Counted from the stretch's first letter, positions 51,455-60,748 are shown. The stretch is 64,000 nt of DNA from JBBSHJ01 sp038253135 (GCA_038253135.1 JBBSHJ010000004.1:1-64000), one strand, 5' to 3'. The notes: generated from the sequence alone by a model not told the origin. Made by a program: numbers and translations.

Positions 51455-52144
51455 AGCTGTACCAATGTACGAAGCGCGGCGGCCCGCTGCGACCGAATTC
51501 CGGGCGCTGTGTGCGATCCCACCCTGTGCCGACGAGCACTCCGATGCATCGTGTCCATCAGGATGAGGCCCCTGGCATTGACCGAGCGCGGCCCGGCCGA
51601 GCCGACGGTCAGCTTGGCCCGCCCGCTGACCGCGACCGCGGGTGCCCTCTTCCGTGGGCAACGCGCCGGCCCGACGCCATGCGCGCGCGCACGCGCGCGC
51701 ACGCGAGGACGGTGCGCGAGGGTGACCTGATCGTCGAGCGTCCCGACCAGCGGGCAGGTGGTGCTCGACCAGCCCGGACAGCGCGGCCGCGGTCCGCCAG
51801 CAGCCGAAGCCGAGCAGGCCGAGCCCGACGGCGCACAGCACGATGTCCCAGCCGTACGGCGAGTCGCTGAGGACGAGGTTCACCGACGCCGTGGTCAGGA
51901 TCACCAGCGCCAACCCGGCGCAGACCAGGCCGATGCACGGGCCGTCCCTGCTGCGTCTCGCCCCGTCCCTGGCCACGAGCACCTCTGCGACCGGAACCAT
52001 GTAGCCACCGTCGGCGCGCACCGCTTGCATGGCGGACGCTCCCACCCCGGGCACTGCCGAGACCGACCTCATCGGCTCAGTCCGGCCGGGAAGCTACCAG
52101 TACGCCACTCGGATCCGGCGCGAACCGACGGCCGGACGGAGGTG
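51455..52144 (-). other. Region upstream of the ABC operon, with a possible two-helix frame
   Basis: No confident gene. In frame with the ABC subunit, GTG at 51976 follows AGAGGT and leads to two hydrophobic segments (CIGLVCAGLALVILTTA and VLCAVGLGLLGFG), then Arg/Ala-rich low-complexity sequence and no stop before 51454. This might be a small membrane protein that lost its stop, or an N-terminal extension. An alternating purine-pyrimidine run lies at 51679-51705. The operon promoter is expected just before 51454 but is not clear. Confidence 0.4.
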
Positions 52145-52217
52145 CTCCCCCGGTTGGACTCGAACCAACAACCCTTCGATTAACAGTCGAACGCTCTGCC
52201 AATTGAGCTACAGGGGA
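52145..52217 (-). tRNA. tRNA-Asn (GTT)
   Basis: 73 bases form a full cloverleaf: acceptor TCCCCTG/CGGGGGA, D-stem GCTC/GAGC, anticodon stem TTCGA/TCGAA with loop CTGTTAA, T-arm GTTGG-TTCGAGT-CCAAC. The anticodon is GTT. Confidence 0.95.
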
Positions 52218-52468
52218 TCGCGCGCAGCGATCTGTGATGCTACCTCATGCGCACGCTCCCCCACGCTGGCGCAGTTCCCCCGCGACGGGCGTGCAAGCGC
52301 GGGCCGGCGGAGGCGCGAGCCGATGGCAACGGGGTCGATCCGGGTAGGCAGGACCACCCCGACACTCCCCGCTGGCCGCGGTGGAGGCGACACGCCGGCG
52401 GCCAAGAAGAAGATGCGGGTCGGGCCGGGGTGGGCAAGCCCAGCTTGTCGTGCTCCGCTCCGTGCTCC

Positions 52469-53431
52469 TCAGCCCAGCACGCGGCGTACGAACGCCAGCT
52501 TGGCCACCTCGTGGCGGGCCGCGCCGCCCTCGTGACCGTTGTAGGGGTAGACCTCGATCGCCTTGTCCGTGCTCGCATGGTGGTTGTACGCCGCGTAGAC
52601 GGTGGATGGCGGGCAGACCATGTCCATCAGGCCGACCGAGTAGAGGGTCGGGGCCCCGGCGTGGGCGGCGAAGTTGACCCCGTCGAAGTAGGACAGTGTG
52701 GTGAAGACCCGCTCGATGTCCTCGGGCCGGGTGCGGCAGTAGGCCTGGATCTCGGAGTACGGCGCCGTGTCGACGATCTCGGTGGCCCGGCGGTAGTGGC
52801 ACAGGAACGGTACGTCGGGCATCGAGCCGGCCAGCCCGTCGACGAGACCGGCCGCGGCCAGGGTGAGCCCGCCGCCCTGGCTGCCGCCGGCGACCACGAT
52901 CCTGTCCGGATCGACGTCCGGGTGCGCGCGGGCCGTCTCCACCGCGCGGACGGCGTCGCTCATCAGCCGGCGGTAGTAGTAGACGTCCTTGTCCAGGATC
53001 CCGTCGGTCATGTAGCCGGCGACGTGCGGGCCGGAAGCGTCGGCGTGCGCGTCCCCGGTGTCGCCGCCGCCCTGCCCGCGGGTGTCCATCAGCAGGTGCG
53101 CGTAACCGGCCGCGGCGTACATCAGGTACTGGTGCACCAGGCCCCGCCCGCCGTTGTACCCGTGATACTGCACGACGCAGCCGAGCGTCCCGGCGCGGTG
53201 CGCGGGCAGCAAGAGCCAGCCCTTGACCGGCTCGCCGTTCCAGCCGGCGAAGCTCACGTCAAAGGTCTCGATCTCGGTCAGCCCGGCGTCGTACGGCGTG
53301 AACGTCGCGCCGAGGTCGTGCTCGCGTACCGAGGCCAGCGTTGCGGCCCAGAAAGCGTCATAGTCGGGCTGCTCGTCTCGTGTGGGCTGGTAGGTCTCCA
53401 GCTCGGCCCGAGCGAAGTCGAAAAGTGCCAT
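52469..53431 (-). CDS. CE7 family acetyl esterase (acetylxylan esterase/cephalosporin deacetylase)
   Basis: A 320-residue alpha/beta hydrolase of carbohydrate esterase family 7. ALFDFARAELETYQPTRDEQPDYDAFW is the family opening; RGQGGGDTGD is the RGQ motif, VVAGGSQGGGLTLAAA holds the nucleophile Ser (about 183), and Asp in GLMDMVCPPST with His in GHEGG complete the triad. These cytoplasmic enzymes remove acetyl groups from short xylo- or other oligosaccharides. It has no signal peptide and is the last gene of the GH172-sulfatase block. Confidence 0.9.
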   Translation of the reverse strand: MALFDFARAELETYQPTRDEQPDYDAFWAATLASVREHDLGATFTPYDAGLTEIETFDVSFAGWNGEPVKGWLLLPAHRAGTLGCVVQYHGYNGGRGLVHQYLMYAAAGYAHLLMDTRGQGGGDTGDAHADASGPHVAGYMTDGILDKDVYYYRRLMSDAVRAVETARAHPDVDPDRIVVAGGSQGGGLTLAAAGLVDGLAGSMPDVPFLCHYRRATEIVDTAPYSEIQAYCRTRPEDIERVFTTLSYFDGVNFAAHAGAPTLYSVGLMDMVCPPSTVYAAYNHHASTDKAIEVYPYNGHEGGAARHEVAKLAFVRRVLG

Positions 53432-53453
53432 TCCCGCGGTCTCCTTCGTGCGG

Positions 53454-54923
53454 TCAGCGGCTCGTCGCCGCTGCGGTCCGTGAACCAGGGATCAATGCTC
53501 CGGCCCGGCGGCCGGGCACCAACGCGTCACCGTCGACATACCCCTCCGGCCGGGCGCGGAGCTCGTCGACGAGCTTGCCCCGCCACTGCCCGAGTCGATC
53601 GGCGGAGCTGGGCTGGCGGGCGAGGTCGTGCAATTCCTGCGGATCCGCGCGCAGGTCGAAGAGCTGCTCGATCCCGGTGCCGCTGCACCAGATGTATTTC
53701 TCCTTGCCGTCGGTGAGGAAATGCACCGACTGGTCCCCGAGGTGCAGGTGCTCGCCGTGGAGGTGCTCCCGCCATGCCGTCGCCTCGCCGCGGGCCAGCG
53801 GCAAAATGCTCCTCCCGTCGACGGTCTCCGGGATACCGATGCCGGCGGCGTCGAGCAGGGTCGGCATCACATCGCGCAACTCGACGACCGAGTCGTCGAC
53901 GACGCCGGCCGGTATTCCTGGGCCGGATATCGCGACCGGAATCCGCGCGGAACCTTCGTACGGCGCGCATTTGCGGTAGAGGTGGTGATCGCCCATCAGC
54001 TCGCCGTGATCGGCGACGAACATGATCACGGTGTTTCCTCGGGTCGCACCCTGGGCCGCGAGCTCCTCGAAGAGCCGCTCGAGCTGCTGGTCGATGTGCG
54101 ACATGTGGCCGTAGTAGCCGGCCCGGGCTCGCTGCAGCAGTCGCGGATCGTACGTCGCCACGGGTGACTCGGGTGAGCGCGGATTGTCGTAATCCGCCCA
54201 GACGTCGAGCCAATCACCGACGGGAGGTTCGGGCATCTCCTGGTCGATGTACTGCTCAAATGCCCACAGCGGCGGGTCGTACGGCGGGTGCGGGCGGTGG
54301 AACGACGCGAACAGGAAGAACGGCATCGAGCGGTCGCGCTCGCGCAGGAACTGGATCGACCGGGTGACCACCCAGGTCGTCGGATGCACGTATTCGGGTT
54401 TGTCCCAGGGCCGGGCGACGACCGAATTGCAGTTGAGGCCGTGCTCGGCGTAGTCGGCGTCGTACCCGACCTGCACGCGCAGCCAAGCCAGGTAGTCATC
54501 GACCTCCGTCAGATCGTCGTACGTCGATCGCGTGAAATGGGTGTAGCCGTCGTGCAGCGCGACATCGTCGAAGCCCATCGGGTTGCGCTCAGGGAAGACG
54601 TGCATCTTCCCCACCGCCTGCGTCTGATAGCCGGCGGCACCGAACTCCCCGGCGAGCGGGTGCGGGTAATCCCACGGAACGCCGTCCTGATAGCCGACCC
54701 GGCCGGTGCGCTCCTGGCTCTGCCCGGTCAGCAAGGATGCGCGGGCCGGCACACACGACGGCGTCGCGGAATACGCGCGATCGAACCGCGTGCCCCGCTC
54801 GAGCCAGCCGTCCAGATAGGGCGTCATGACCACCGGGTGCCCGGCCGCGGAAAAGCAGTCCCCGCGCCATTGATCGACGCAGATCAGGACCACGTTCGGC
54901 GCGGCGGCCGGCTCGGGGGGCAT
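53454..54923 (-). CDS. Sulfatase of the carbohydrate locus (type I)
   Basis: A 489-residue sulfatase. NVVLICVDQWRGD supplies metal ligands; the formylglycine motif is PSCVPARASLLTGQ (Cys near residue 57); FVADHGELMGDHHLYRK and GKMHVFPERNP are further family blocks. There is no signal peptide. The gene starts three bases after the GH172 stop and ends 22 bases before the esterase, so the three are cotranscribed. It probably removes sulfate from a sugar unit released in the cytoplasm. Confidence 0.9.
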   Translation of the reverse strand: MPPEPAAAPNVVLICVDQWRGDCFSAAGHPVVMTPYLDGWLERGTRFDRAYSATPSCVPARASLLTGQSQERTGRVGYQDGVPWDYPHPLAGEFGAAGYQTQAVGKMHVFPERNPMGFDDVALHDGYTHFTRSTYDDLTEVDDYLAWLRVQVGYDADYAEHGLNCNSVVARPWDKPEYVHPTTWVVTRSIQFLRERDRSMPFFLFASFHRPHPPYDPPLWAFEQYIDQEMPEPPVGDWLDVWADYDNPRSPESPVATYDPRLLQRARAGYYGHMSHIDQQLERLFEELAAQGATRGNTVIMFVADHGELMGDHHLYRKCAPYEGSARIPVAISGPGIPAGVVDDSVVELRDVMPTLLDAAGIGIPETVDGRSILPLARGEATAWREHLHGEHLHLGDQSVHFLTDGKEKYIWCSGTGIEQLFDLRADPQELHDLARQPSSADRLGQWRGKLVDELRARPEGYVDGDALVPGRRAGALIPGSRTAAATSR

Positions 54924-54926
54924 GGA

Positions 54927-56036
54927 CTAGATGACCTCGAGGCCGTCGCGGTCCGGGAGGGCCGGGAATTCGGCGTGTGGCTCGAGCTGGTACCAGTACG
55001 CCGTCGAGGCAATGTCGTCCTGCAGCGGCAGGTAGCGCCCGCCGGAGCGCCAGCCGATCGCCTGGATCGTGACCTTGGCGTCCGCGGCGAACCGCACCGG
55101 ATCCTTGATATGCCAACGATACATGCCGAAGCGGGCCTGCGACGCGATCACAGCCCCCTTGTTCGGGAGGATCGCCTGCGGGAAGCCGAGGTACTGCGTG
55201 GAGTAGGGCGCGTAGACGAGCTCCCCGGCGTCGTCCTTCTCGTAGAAGCACCAGGCCCCTCCGAAGTAGTCCTCGGTGCCGGTGCCGCAGATGGTCGGGA
55301 ACTCCTCGCCGCCCTGGCCGGCATCGCCGTCGAGGAAGAACTTGATCTCGCCCTCGCCCCACCAGCCGTTGTTGTTCGAGCCCCAGGCGAGGTAGGTGCC
55401 GACGTAATGGCCGCGGCCGCGGACGCCGTCGAGGATGGTGTGGTCGGTCTTGTATTCCAGCGGGTTGTCGCGGCGCCACTGGGCGTGCAGGTAGGCCGCG
55501 TCGTCGGGAATGGCGCGGAGCTCGTAGTCGACGGAATAATACAGCGACACGCTGTCCTCGTCCCAGAGGTTTTCCACGGTGATCCGGGCCGACCGGCGGA
55601 ACGGCATCGGCCAGTAGGAATTGAAGCCGCCGAGCGGGTTGACGGCGATCGGCTCGGAGGAGACGCGGCACGGCACGGTCCAGCCGTTGCAGAAGAAGTC
55701 GCCGAGCGGAGTCTCGATCGACGGCGTGTCCTCACCGTCCCAGTAGACCCTCAGCACCAGCCGGCGCCACCACTCGTAGTGAATGGTCAGCCAGACGTGC
55801 GTGATCTGCCCCGGGCCGTCGATCTCGGCGAGCGTGAGGGTCTCGCCGGCCGGGACGTGGGTGTAGGGCGAGACCTTCCAGCCCCGGCCCAGCTCGCGCG
55901 CGGCATGCGACGCGGTGCCCTCGCTCGCCAGGCCACCGCCTCCCTTGGCGCCGGTGGGATTCTCCGCGCTGATCGACCGGCTCTGCGCGTCGACCAGGCG
56001 GGTCAGGTCGGACAGGCCCGGGCCTTCAACCGTCAT
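54927..56036 (-). CDS. GH172 (DUF2961) family glycoside hydrolase, copy A
   Basis: A 369-residue protein of glycoside hydrolase family 172. GPGQITHVWLTIHYEWWRRLVLRVYWDGE, FNSYWPMPFRRSARITVENL and GTGTEDYFGGAW are the family blocks; the Glu pair in GEGEIKFFLDG and GTGTEDYFGG (25 apart) fits the nucleophile and acid/base of known members. GH172 enzymes act on alpha-D-fructofuranoside or alpha-D-arabinofuranoside bonds. It lacks a signal peptide. It starts 33 bases behind a LacI-type site (56069-56082). Confidence 0.88.
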   Translation of the reverse strand: MTVEGPGLSDLTRLVDAQSRSISAENPTGAKGGGGLASEGTASHAARELGRGWKVSPYTHVPAGETLTLAEIDGPGQITHVWLTIHYEWWRRLVLRVYWDGEDTPSIETPLGDFFCNGWTVPCRVSSEPIAVNPLGGFNSYWPMPFRRSARITVENLWDEDSVSLYYSVDYELRAIPDDAAYLHAQWRRDNPLEYKTDHTILDGVRGRGHYVGTYLAWGSNNNGWWGEGEIKFFLDGDAGQGGEEFPTICGTGTEDYFGGAWCFYEKDDAGELVYAPYSTQYLGFPQAILPNKGAVIASQARFGMYRWHIKDPVRFAADAKVTIQAIGWRSGGRYLPLQDDIASTAYWYQLEPHAEFPALPDRDGLEVI

Positions 56037-56068
56037 GCTCTTCCTCCGTGCTCAGAAACTTCGTGCTC

Positions 56069-56082
56069 GGAAAACGATTCAG
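56069..56082. promoter_or_regulatory. LacI-type operator candidate before GH172 copy A
   Basis: GGAAAACGATTCAG shares its core GAAAACGATTCA with the site at 60707-60723. It lies in the only sizeable gap (72 bases) inside the GH172 block, suggesting an internal promoter. Confidence 0.5.
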
Positions 56083-56108
56083 CGCCGCCACGCTACCGGC
56101 CGACCGCG

Positions 56109-57182
56109 TCAGATCACTTCCAGCCCGTCGCGGTCGGGAAGTTCGGGGTACGGCGCGGGCTCGCCCCTCTGGTACCACCACGCGGTCGAGGCGAGGTCGT
56201 CCCGCAACGGGAGATATCGCCCGCCCGAGCGCCAGCCCAGCGCCTGCACGGTGACCTTGAGATCCTCGGCAAAGCGCACCGGGTCCTGCAGGTGCCACCG
56301 GTACATCCCGAGTCGGCGCTGCGATGCGTGGATCGACTCGCCGCCGAGGGCCTGCACGAAGCCCAGGTACGCCGTGGTGAACGTACTGTAGACGCCGCCG
56401 GCCTCCTCGAATCCCCAGGCGCCGCCGAAGTAGTCCTCGGTGCCGGTGCCGCAGATCGTCGGGAAATCCTTATCACCGTCGAGGAAGAACTTCAGCTCAC
56501 CCTCCCCCCACCACCCGCTGCTGTTGGATCCCCAGGCCAGGTAGGTGCCGACGAAATGCCCACGACCGCGCACCCCGTCGAGGATCACGTGGTCGGTCCT
56601 GTCCGGCAGCGGGTTGGAGCGTCGCCACTGGGCGTGCAGGTAGGCCGCGTCGTCCGCGACCTCGTCGAGCTCGTAGTCGACCTGGTAGAAGAATCCCTCG
56701 ACATCTTCCTCCCAGAGATTCTCCACCGTGATGCGCGCCGACCTGCGAAAGGGCATCGGCCAGTAGGAATTGAAGCCGCCCTTGGGATTGACGGCCACCG
56801 GGACCGAGACCACGTTGGCCGGCTGGCACCAGCCGTTGCAGAAGAAATCACCCAAGGGGACTTCGATGGCCGGCCGGTCAGCCCCGTCCCAGTAGAACCG
56901 GAGCACGAGCCGACGCCACCAGGCCGGATCCACGGTGATCCAGATGTGGGTGATGGTGCCGGGTCCCTCGATCTCGGCCATCGAATAGGTCGACCCGGCC
57001 TCGACCGTCGCGCACGGCGCGACCTTCCAGGTTTGTCCAAGCTGGCGGGCGGCGCGGGCACCGACGCCTTCGATGGCGCGGCCGCCGCCGCCCTTGTCCC
57101 CCGTCGGATTCTCGGCGTTGACGGCACGAGAGCGCCCCGCCGTGACCCTCGTCAGGTCGGAGAGCGGGGAGAGGATCGACAC
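56109..57182 (-). CDS. GH172 (DUF2961) family glycoside hydrolase, copy B
   Basis: A 357-residue paralogue of the neighbouring GH172 gene, sharing SRAVNAENPTGDKGGGG-like openings, ITHIWITVDPAWWRRLVLRFYWDG, FNSYWPMPFRRSARITVENL and FPTICGTGTEDYFGGAWG. The Glu spacing is 20 residues, because a short loop present in copy A is absent. Tandem duplication followed by divergence is evident, so the two may prefer different linkages or sugars. No signal peptide. It starts seven bases after the TIM-barrel gene. Confidence 0.88.
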   Translation of the reverse strand: MSILSPLSDLTRVTAGRSRAVNAENPTGDKGGGGRAIEGVGARAARQLGQTWKVAPCATVEAGSTYSMAEIEGPGTITHIWITVDPAWWRRLVLRFYWDGADRPAIEVPLGDFFCNGWCQPANVVSVPVAVNPKGGFNSYWPMPFRRSARITVENLWEEDVEGFFYQVDYELDEVADDAAYLHAQWRRSNPLPDRTDHVILDGVRGRGHFVGTYLAWGSNSSGWWGEGELKFFLDGDKDFPTICGTGTEDYFGGAWGFEEAGGVYSTFTTAYLGFVQALGGESIHASQRRLGMYRWHLQDPVRFAEDLKVTVQALGWRSGGRYLPLRDDLASTAWWYQRGEPAPYPELPDRDGLEVI

Positions 57183-57189
57183 GCGGGGC

Positions 57190-58194
57190 TCAACGATCCC
57201 GGGAGAAGGCGGCGTCGAAGGCGGTGGTCGGCTTGTCGAAGACCAGCTTCTTCAGGAACTCCAGCGACTCCGGCGCCCCGCGCAGCCGGTCCATGCCGGC
57301 GTCCTCCCACTCGATCGACAGCGGGCCGTCGTACCCGATCTCGTTGAGCATCCGGAAGATCCCCTCCCACGGCACGTCGCCGTGCCCGACGGAGACGAAA
57401 TCCCAGCCCCGCCGCGGGTCGGACCACGGCAGGTGCGATCCGAGCCGCCCGTTGCGGCCGTTGAGCTGGCGCACCGATTCCTTGCAGTGCACGTTGTAGA
57501 TGCGGTCCTGGAAATCCATCAGGTAGCCGACCGGGTCGAGGTCCTGCCACACGAAATGGCTCGGGTCGAAATTGAGCCCGAAGCCGGGACGGTTGCCGAT
57601 CGCGTCGAGCGTGCGGCGCGCGGTCCAGTAGTCGTAGGCGATCTCCGACGGGTGCACCTCGAGCGCGAATCTCACCCCGACCTCGTCGAAGACGTCGATA
57701 ATGGGATTCCACCGGTCGGCGAAGTCCTGGTAGCCGGCCGCGACCATTTCGCCGGGGGTGGGCGGGAACATCGCGACGGTGTACCAGATCGACGACCCGG
57801 TGAAGCCGGTCACGGTCTTGACGCCCATCTTGGCGGCGGCCCGGGCGGTGTCCTTCATCCGCTCGGCGGCCCGTCGCCGGACCCCCTCGGGATCGCCGTC
57901 TCCCCAGACCTCGGGCGGCACGATGTCCTTGTGCCGCGCGTCGATCGGGTTGTCGCACACGGCCTGGCCGACGAGGTGGTTGGAGATCGCCCAGCACTTG
58001 AGGTTGTATTTCTCCAGCATGGACTTCTTGTCGGCGACGTAATTGTCGTCGGCGAGCGCCTTGTCGACCTCGAAATGGTCGCCCCAGGCGGCGATTTCCA
58101 GGCCGTCGAAACCCCAGGACGACACCAGCTTGCAGACCTCCTCGAACGGAAGGTCGGCCCACTGGCCGGTGAAGAGGGTAAAGGGTCGAGCCAT
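57190..58194 (-). CDS. Sugar phosphate isomerase/epimerase (TIM barrel, xylose-isomerase-like)
   Basis: A 334-residue TIM-barrel protein of the AP-endonuclease-2/xylose-isomerase-like family. FTGQWADLPFEEVCKLVSSWGFDGLEI opens it; metal ligands are expected in ALEVHPSE, NFDPSHFVW, VHCKE and SIEWED. Members isomerise or epimerise free or modified sugars, often keto-sugars made by a Gfo/Idh enzyme. It sits between xylA (18 bases) and GH172 copy B in the same transcript. Confidence 0.85.
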   Translation of the reverse strand: MARPFTLFTGQWADLPFEEVCKLVSSWGFDGLEIAAWGDHFEVDKALADDNYVADKKSMLEKYNLKCWAISNHLVGQAVCDNPIDARHKDIVPPEVWGDGDPEGVRRRAAERMKDTARAAAKMGVKTVTGFTGSSIWYTVAMFPPTPGEMVAAGYQDFADRWNPIIDVFDEVGVRFALEVHPSEIAYDYWTARRTLDAIGNRPGFGLNFDPSHFVWQDLDPVGYLMDFQDRIYNVHCKESVRQLNGRNGRLGSHLPWSDPRRGWDFVSVGHGDVPWEGIFRMLNEIGYDGPLSIEWEDAGMDRLRGAPESLEFLKKLVFDKPTTAFDAAFSRDR

Positions 58195-58212
58195 GGCGAT
58201 TTCTCCTTCTCC

Positions 58213-59376
58213 TCAGCGCACGCCGAGGATGTGGTCGATGGCCAGCTGGTCGAGGCGTTCGTAGTGCATCGCGCGCTCGCCGCGCTTGTCGATGTCGTAC
58301 GACGTGTCGTCGCGCAGCGCGGCCAGCGGCTCATCGGGATCGAGTGTGGGCCTGGCCAACTCGGGCACCCGCGCCGCGGCCAGCGCCTCCTGCACCTCGG
58401 GGTCGGCGCGATATTTCGTCGCCTTTTCCTTGAGGATGAGATAGGTCCGCATGCAGCCGGCGGCCGATTCCCACACACCGCTGAAATCCTCGGTGCGCAT
58501 CGGCTTGTAATCGAAATGCCGCGGGCCGTCGTACCCCGCCGACTCGAGCAGGTCCACGAGGAAGAACGAGCTCTTGAGGTCGGCCGCCCCGAAGCGCAGA
58601 TCCTGGTCGTATTTCAGCCCGTGCTGACCGTTGAGGTCGATGTGGAAGAGCTTGCCGGCCCAGAGGGTCTGGGCGATGCCGTGTACGACATTGAGTCCCG
58701 CCATGGTCTCGTGCCCGACCTCCGGATTGAGACCGACCATGTCCGGGCGTTCGAGGGAGTGGATGAAGGCCAGCGCGTGCCCCACCGTCGGCAGGAAGAT
58801 ATCGCCGCGGGGCTCGTTCGGCTTCGGCTCCAGCGCCAGCCGGATGTCGTAGCCCTGCTCGGTGATGTAGCCGCAAAGTGCGTCGATCGCCTCCTTGTAG
58901 CGGTCAAGAGCGGCGCGAACATCCGTCGCGGCATCGCTCTCGGCCCCTTCGCGGCCGCCCCAGCAGACGTAGGTCGTGGCGCCCAGCTCGGCGGCGAGGT
59001 CGATGTTGCGCAGCGTCTTGCCGATCGCATAGCGGCGTACGTCGCGGTCGTTGGCGGTGAAGGCGCCGTCCTTGAAGACCGGGTGGAAAAAGAGGTTGGT
59101 CGTCATCATCGGGACCGTCATTCCGGTCTCGGTGAGCGCGGCGCGGAACCGGTCGAGGATCTTCTGCCGCTCGGCGGCGTCGGCGTCGATCGGGATCAGG
59201 TCGTTGTCGTGGAAGCTCACGCCCGCGGCGCCGAGCTCGGACAAGCGGTGCACGGCCTCGACCGGGTCGAGGGGCGGCCGGATCGCCGTGCCGAAGGGGT
59301 CGACGCCCTGCCAGCCGACGGTCCACAGGCCGAAGGTGAAATTGTCCGACCGCGTCGGGTTCCACGTGTCGGTCAT
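58213..59376 (-). CDS. xylA: Xylose isomerase
   Basis: A 387-residue enzyme that interconverts D-xylose and D-xylulose (also other aldose/ketose pairs). SFHDNDLIPIDAD holds the catalytic His-Asp; LALEPKPNEPRGDI, GLNPEVGHE and FHIDLNGQ give the metal sites. ATG at 59376 overlaps the stop of the Gfo/Idh gene. Length and blocks are those of actinobacterial class I enzymes. Its companion kinase, XylB, is encoded 2.8 kb away on the same strand. Confidence 0.93.
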   Translation of the reverse strand: MTDTWNPTRSDNFTFGLWTVGWQGVDPFGTAIRPPLDPVEAVHRLSELGAAGVSFHDNDLIPIDADAAERQKILDRFRAALTETGMTVPMMTTNLFFHPVFKDGAFTANDRDVRRYAIGKTLRNIDLAAELGATTYVCWGGREGAESDAATDVRAALDRYKEAIDALCGYITEQGYDIRLALEPKPNEPRGDIFLPTVGHALAFIHSLERPDMVGLNPEVGHETMAGLNVVHGIAQTLWAGKLFHIDLNGQHGLKYDQDLRFGAADLKSSFFLVDLLESAGYDGPRHFDYKPMRTEDFSGVWESAAGCMRTYLILKEKATKYRADPEVQEALAAARVPELARPTLDPDEPLAALRDDTSYDIDKRGERAMHYERLDQLAIDHILGVR

Positions 59377-60548
59377 ACCTTCGCCACCTCGGTCCAGGTC
59401 GAGTCGGCACCGGCGCTGCGCTCGACGGCGGAAAGGACGAGCTGCACCTGCAGCCCGTCGGCGAAGCTCGGAGCGGGATCCGCGGACGTGCCGATCGCCT
59501 CGAGCAGGTCGCGCACCTCGTGGGTGAAGGTGTGCTCGTAGCCGATGATGTGTCCGGCCGGCCACCAGGCGGCCATGTACGGGTGCTCGGGCTCGGTCAC
59601 GAGAATGCGACGGAAACCCGCTTCCGGTGCGGGCAGTGCGGCGTCGAAGAACTCGAGCTCGTCGAGCCGCTCCAGGTCGAAGACGGCCGAGCCGCCGTCG
59701 CCGTTGATCTCCACGCGCAGCCCGTTCTTGCGGCCCTGGGCGAACCGGGTCGCCTCGAATGTCCCGATCGCGCCGCCGTCGAAGCGGGCGGTGAAGAGCG
59801 CCGCGTCGTCGACGGTCACCGCGCCTCTGGCGGTCGCCGAGCCGGTCTCGTTCAGGCCGCCGGTCGACTCCGACCCGGGCAGCGGCCGTTCCTTGATGAA
59901 GGTCTCGGTGATCGCGGAGACGCCGGCGATGCACTGGCCGGTGACGAACTGCGTGAGGTCGACGATGTGCGCGCCGAGGTCGCCGAGCGCGCCGGAGCCG
60001 GCCTTGTCCTTCTGCAGCCGCCAGGCGAGCGGGAATTCCGGGTCGATGATCCAGTCCTGCAGGTACTGCGCCCGCACGTGCCGGATGGTGCCGAGCCGGC
60101 CGTCGGCGATGAGCTGGCGCAGGTAGGCGACGGCCGGGACGCGCCGGTAGTTGAAGGCGACCATGCTGCGTACGCCGTCGGCCCGGGCCTTGTCCGCGGC
60201 GGCGACCATCGCCCGCGCCTCGTCGACGGTGTTGGCGAGCGGCTTCTCGCACAGCACGTGCTTGCCGGCTTGCAACGCGGCGATGGAGATCTCGGCGTGG
60301 CTGTCACCGGGCGTGCAGACGTCGACGAGGTCGACGTCGTCGCGGGCGATCAGCGCGTGCCAGTCGGTCTCGGTGGCGGCATAGCCGAACTTCTTCGCCG
60401 CGGTCGCGACGGCCTCGGCGTTGCGGCCGCAAACCGCCGCCAGCTCGGCCTGCGCCGGCAGGTCGAAGAAGTGATTGGCCGTCCGCCAGGCATGCGAGTG
60501 CACCGCCCCCATGAAGGCGTATCCGACGAGTCCGACTCCGACGCGCAT
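59373..60548 (-). CDS. Gfo/Idh/MocA family oxidoreductase
   Basis: A 391-residue NAD(P)-dependent dehydrogenase. VGLVGYAFMGAVHSHAW is the Rossmann motif, LCEKPLANTVDEARAM carries the catalytic EKP, and GDLGAHIVDLTQFVTG the G-x2-H active-site helix. Members oxidise or reduce sugars and inositols at ring carbons. It is first in the operon with xylA; a LacI-type site lies 160 bases upstream of its ATG. Confidence 0.88.
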   Translation of the reverse strand: MRVGVGLVGYAFMGAVHSHAWRTANHFFDLPAQAELAAVCGRNAEAVATAAKKFGYAATETDWHALIARDDVDLVDVCTPGDSHAEISIAALQAGKHVLCEKPLANTVDEARAMVAAADKARADGVRSMVAFNYRRVPAVAYLRQLIADGRLGTIRHVRAQYLQDWIIDPEFPLAWRLQKDKAGSGALGDLGAHIVDLTQFVTGQCIAGVSAITETFIKERPLPGSESTGGLNETGSATARGAVTVDDAALFTARFDGGAIGTFEATRFAQGRKNGLRVEINGDGGSAVFDLERLDELEFFDAALPAPEAGFRRILVTEPEHPYMAAWWPAGHIIGYEHTFTHEVRDLLEAIGTSADPAPSFADGLQVQLVLSAVERSAGADSTWTEVAKV

Positions 60549-60684
60549 ACGGTGATCCCCTCTGGGCGGTTCGCAGGTTGAGGTCCGCTCGATTCGATCA
60601 CGGAGCGGCCGCCGGCCGCCAGCGTCCCGGCCCGACTTCGATCGCCGCTTCCGGACGTTGCAATGCCCTGGCCGGGCTGCCTCG

Positions 60685-60748
60685 CGACCTGCCGCCTTCT
60701 TCCGTCGTGAGAAAACGATTCACGGGTACGGCGGAAGGCGGCAGGTCG
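60685..60748. repeat. 15-base inverted repeat enclosing a LacI-type site
   Basis: CGACCTGCCGCCTTC (60685-60699) and GAAGGCGGCAGGTCG (60734-60748) are exact inverted copies, 34 bases apart. The interval holds the operator GTGAGAAAACGATTCAC. It starts about 40 bases after the sulfatase stop, so it may also end that transcript. Confidence 0.85.
60707..60723. promoter_or_regulatory. LacI-type operator candidate before the Gfo/Idh-xylA operon
   Basis: GTGAGAAAACGATTCAC has imperfect two-fold symmetry around a central CG, the form bound by LacI-family regulators of sugar operons. The same core occurs at 56069-56082. Confidence 0.55.

Noticed and set aside
51455..51976. N-terminal extension of the ABC subunit with two extra helices
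   Set aside because: The linker to the ABC domain is low-complexity and family members start near 51454; kept only as an open question.
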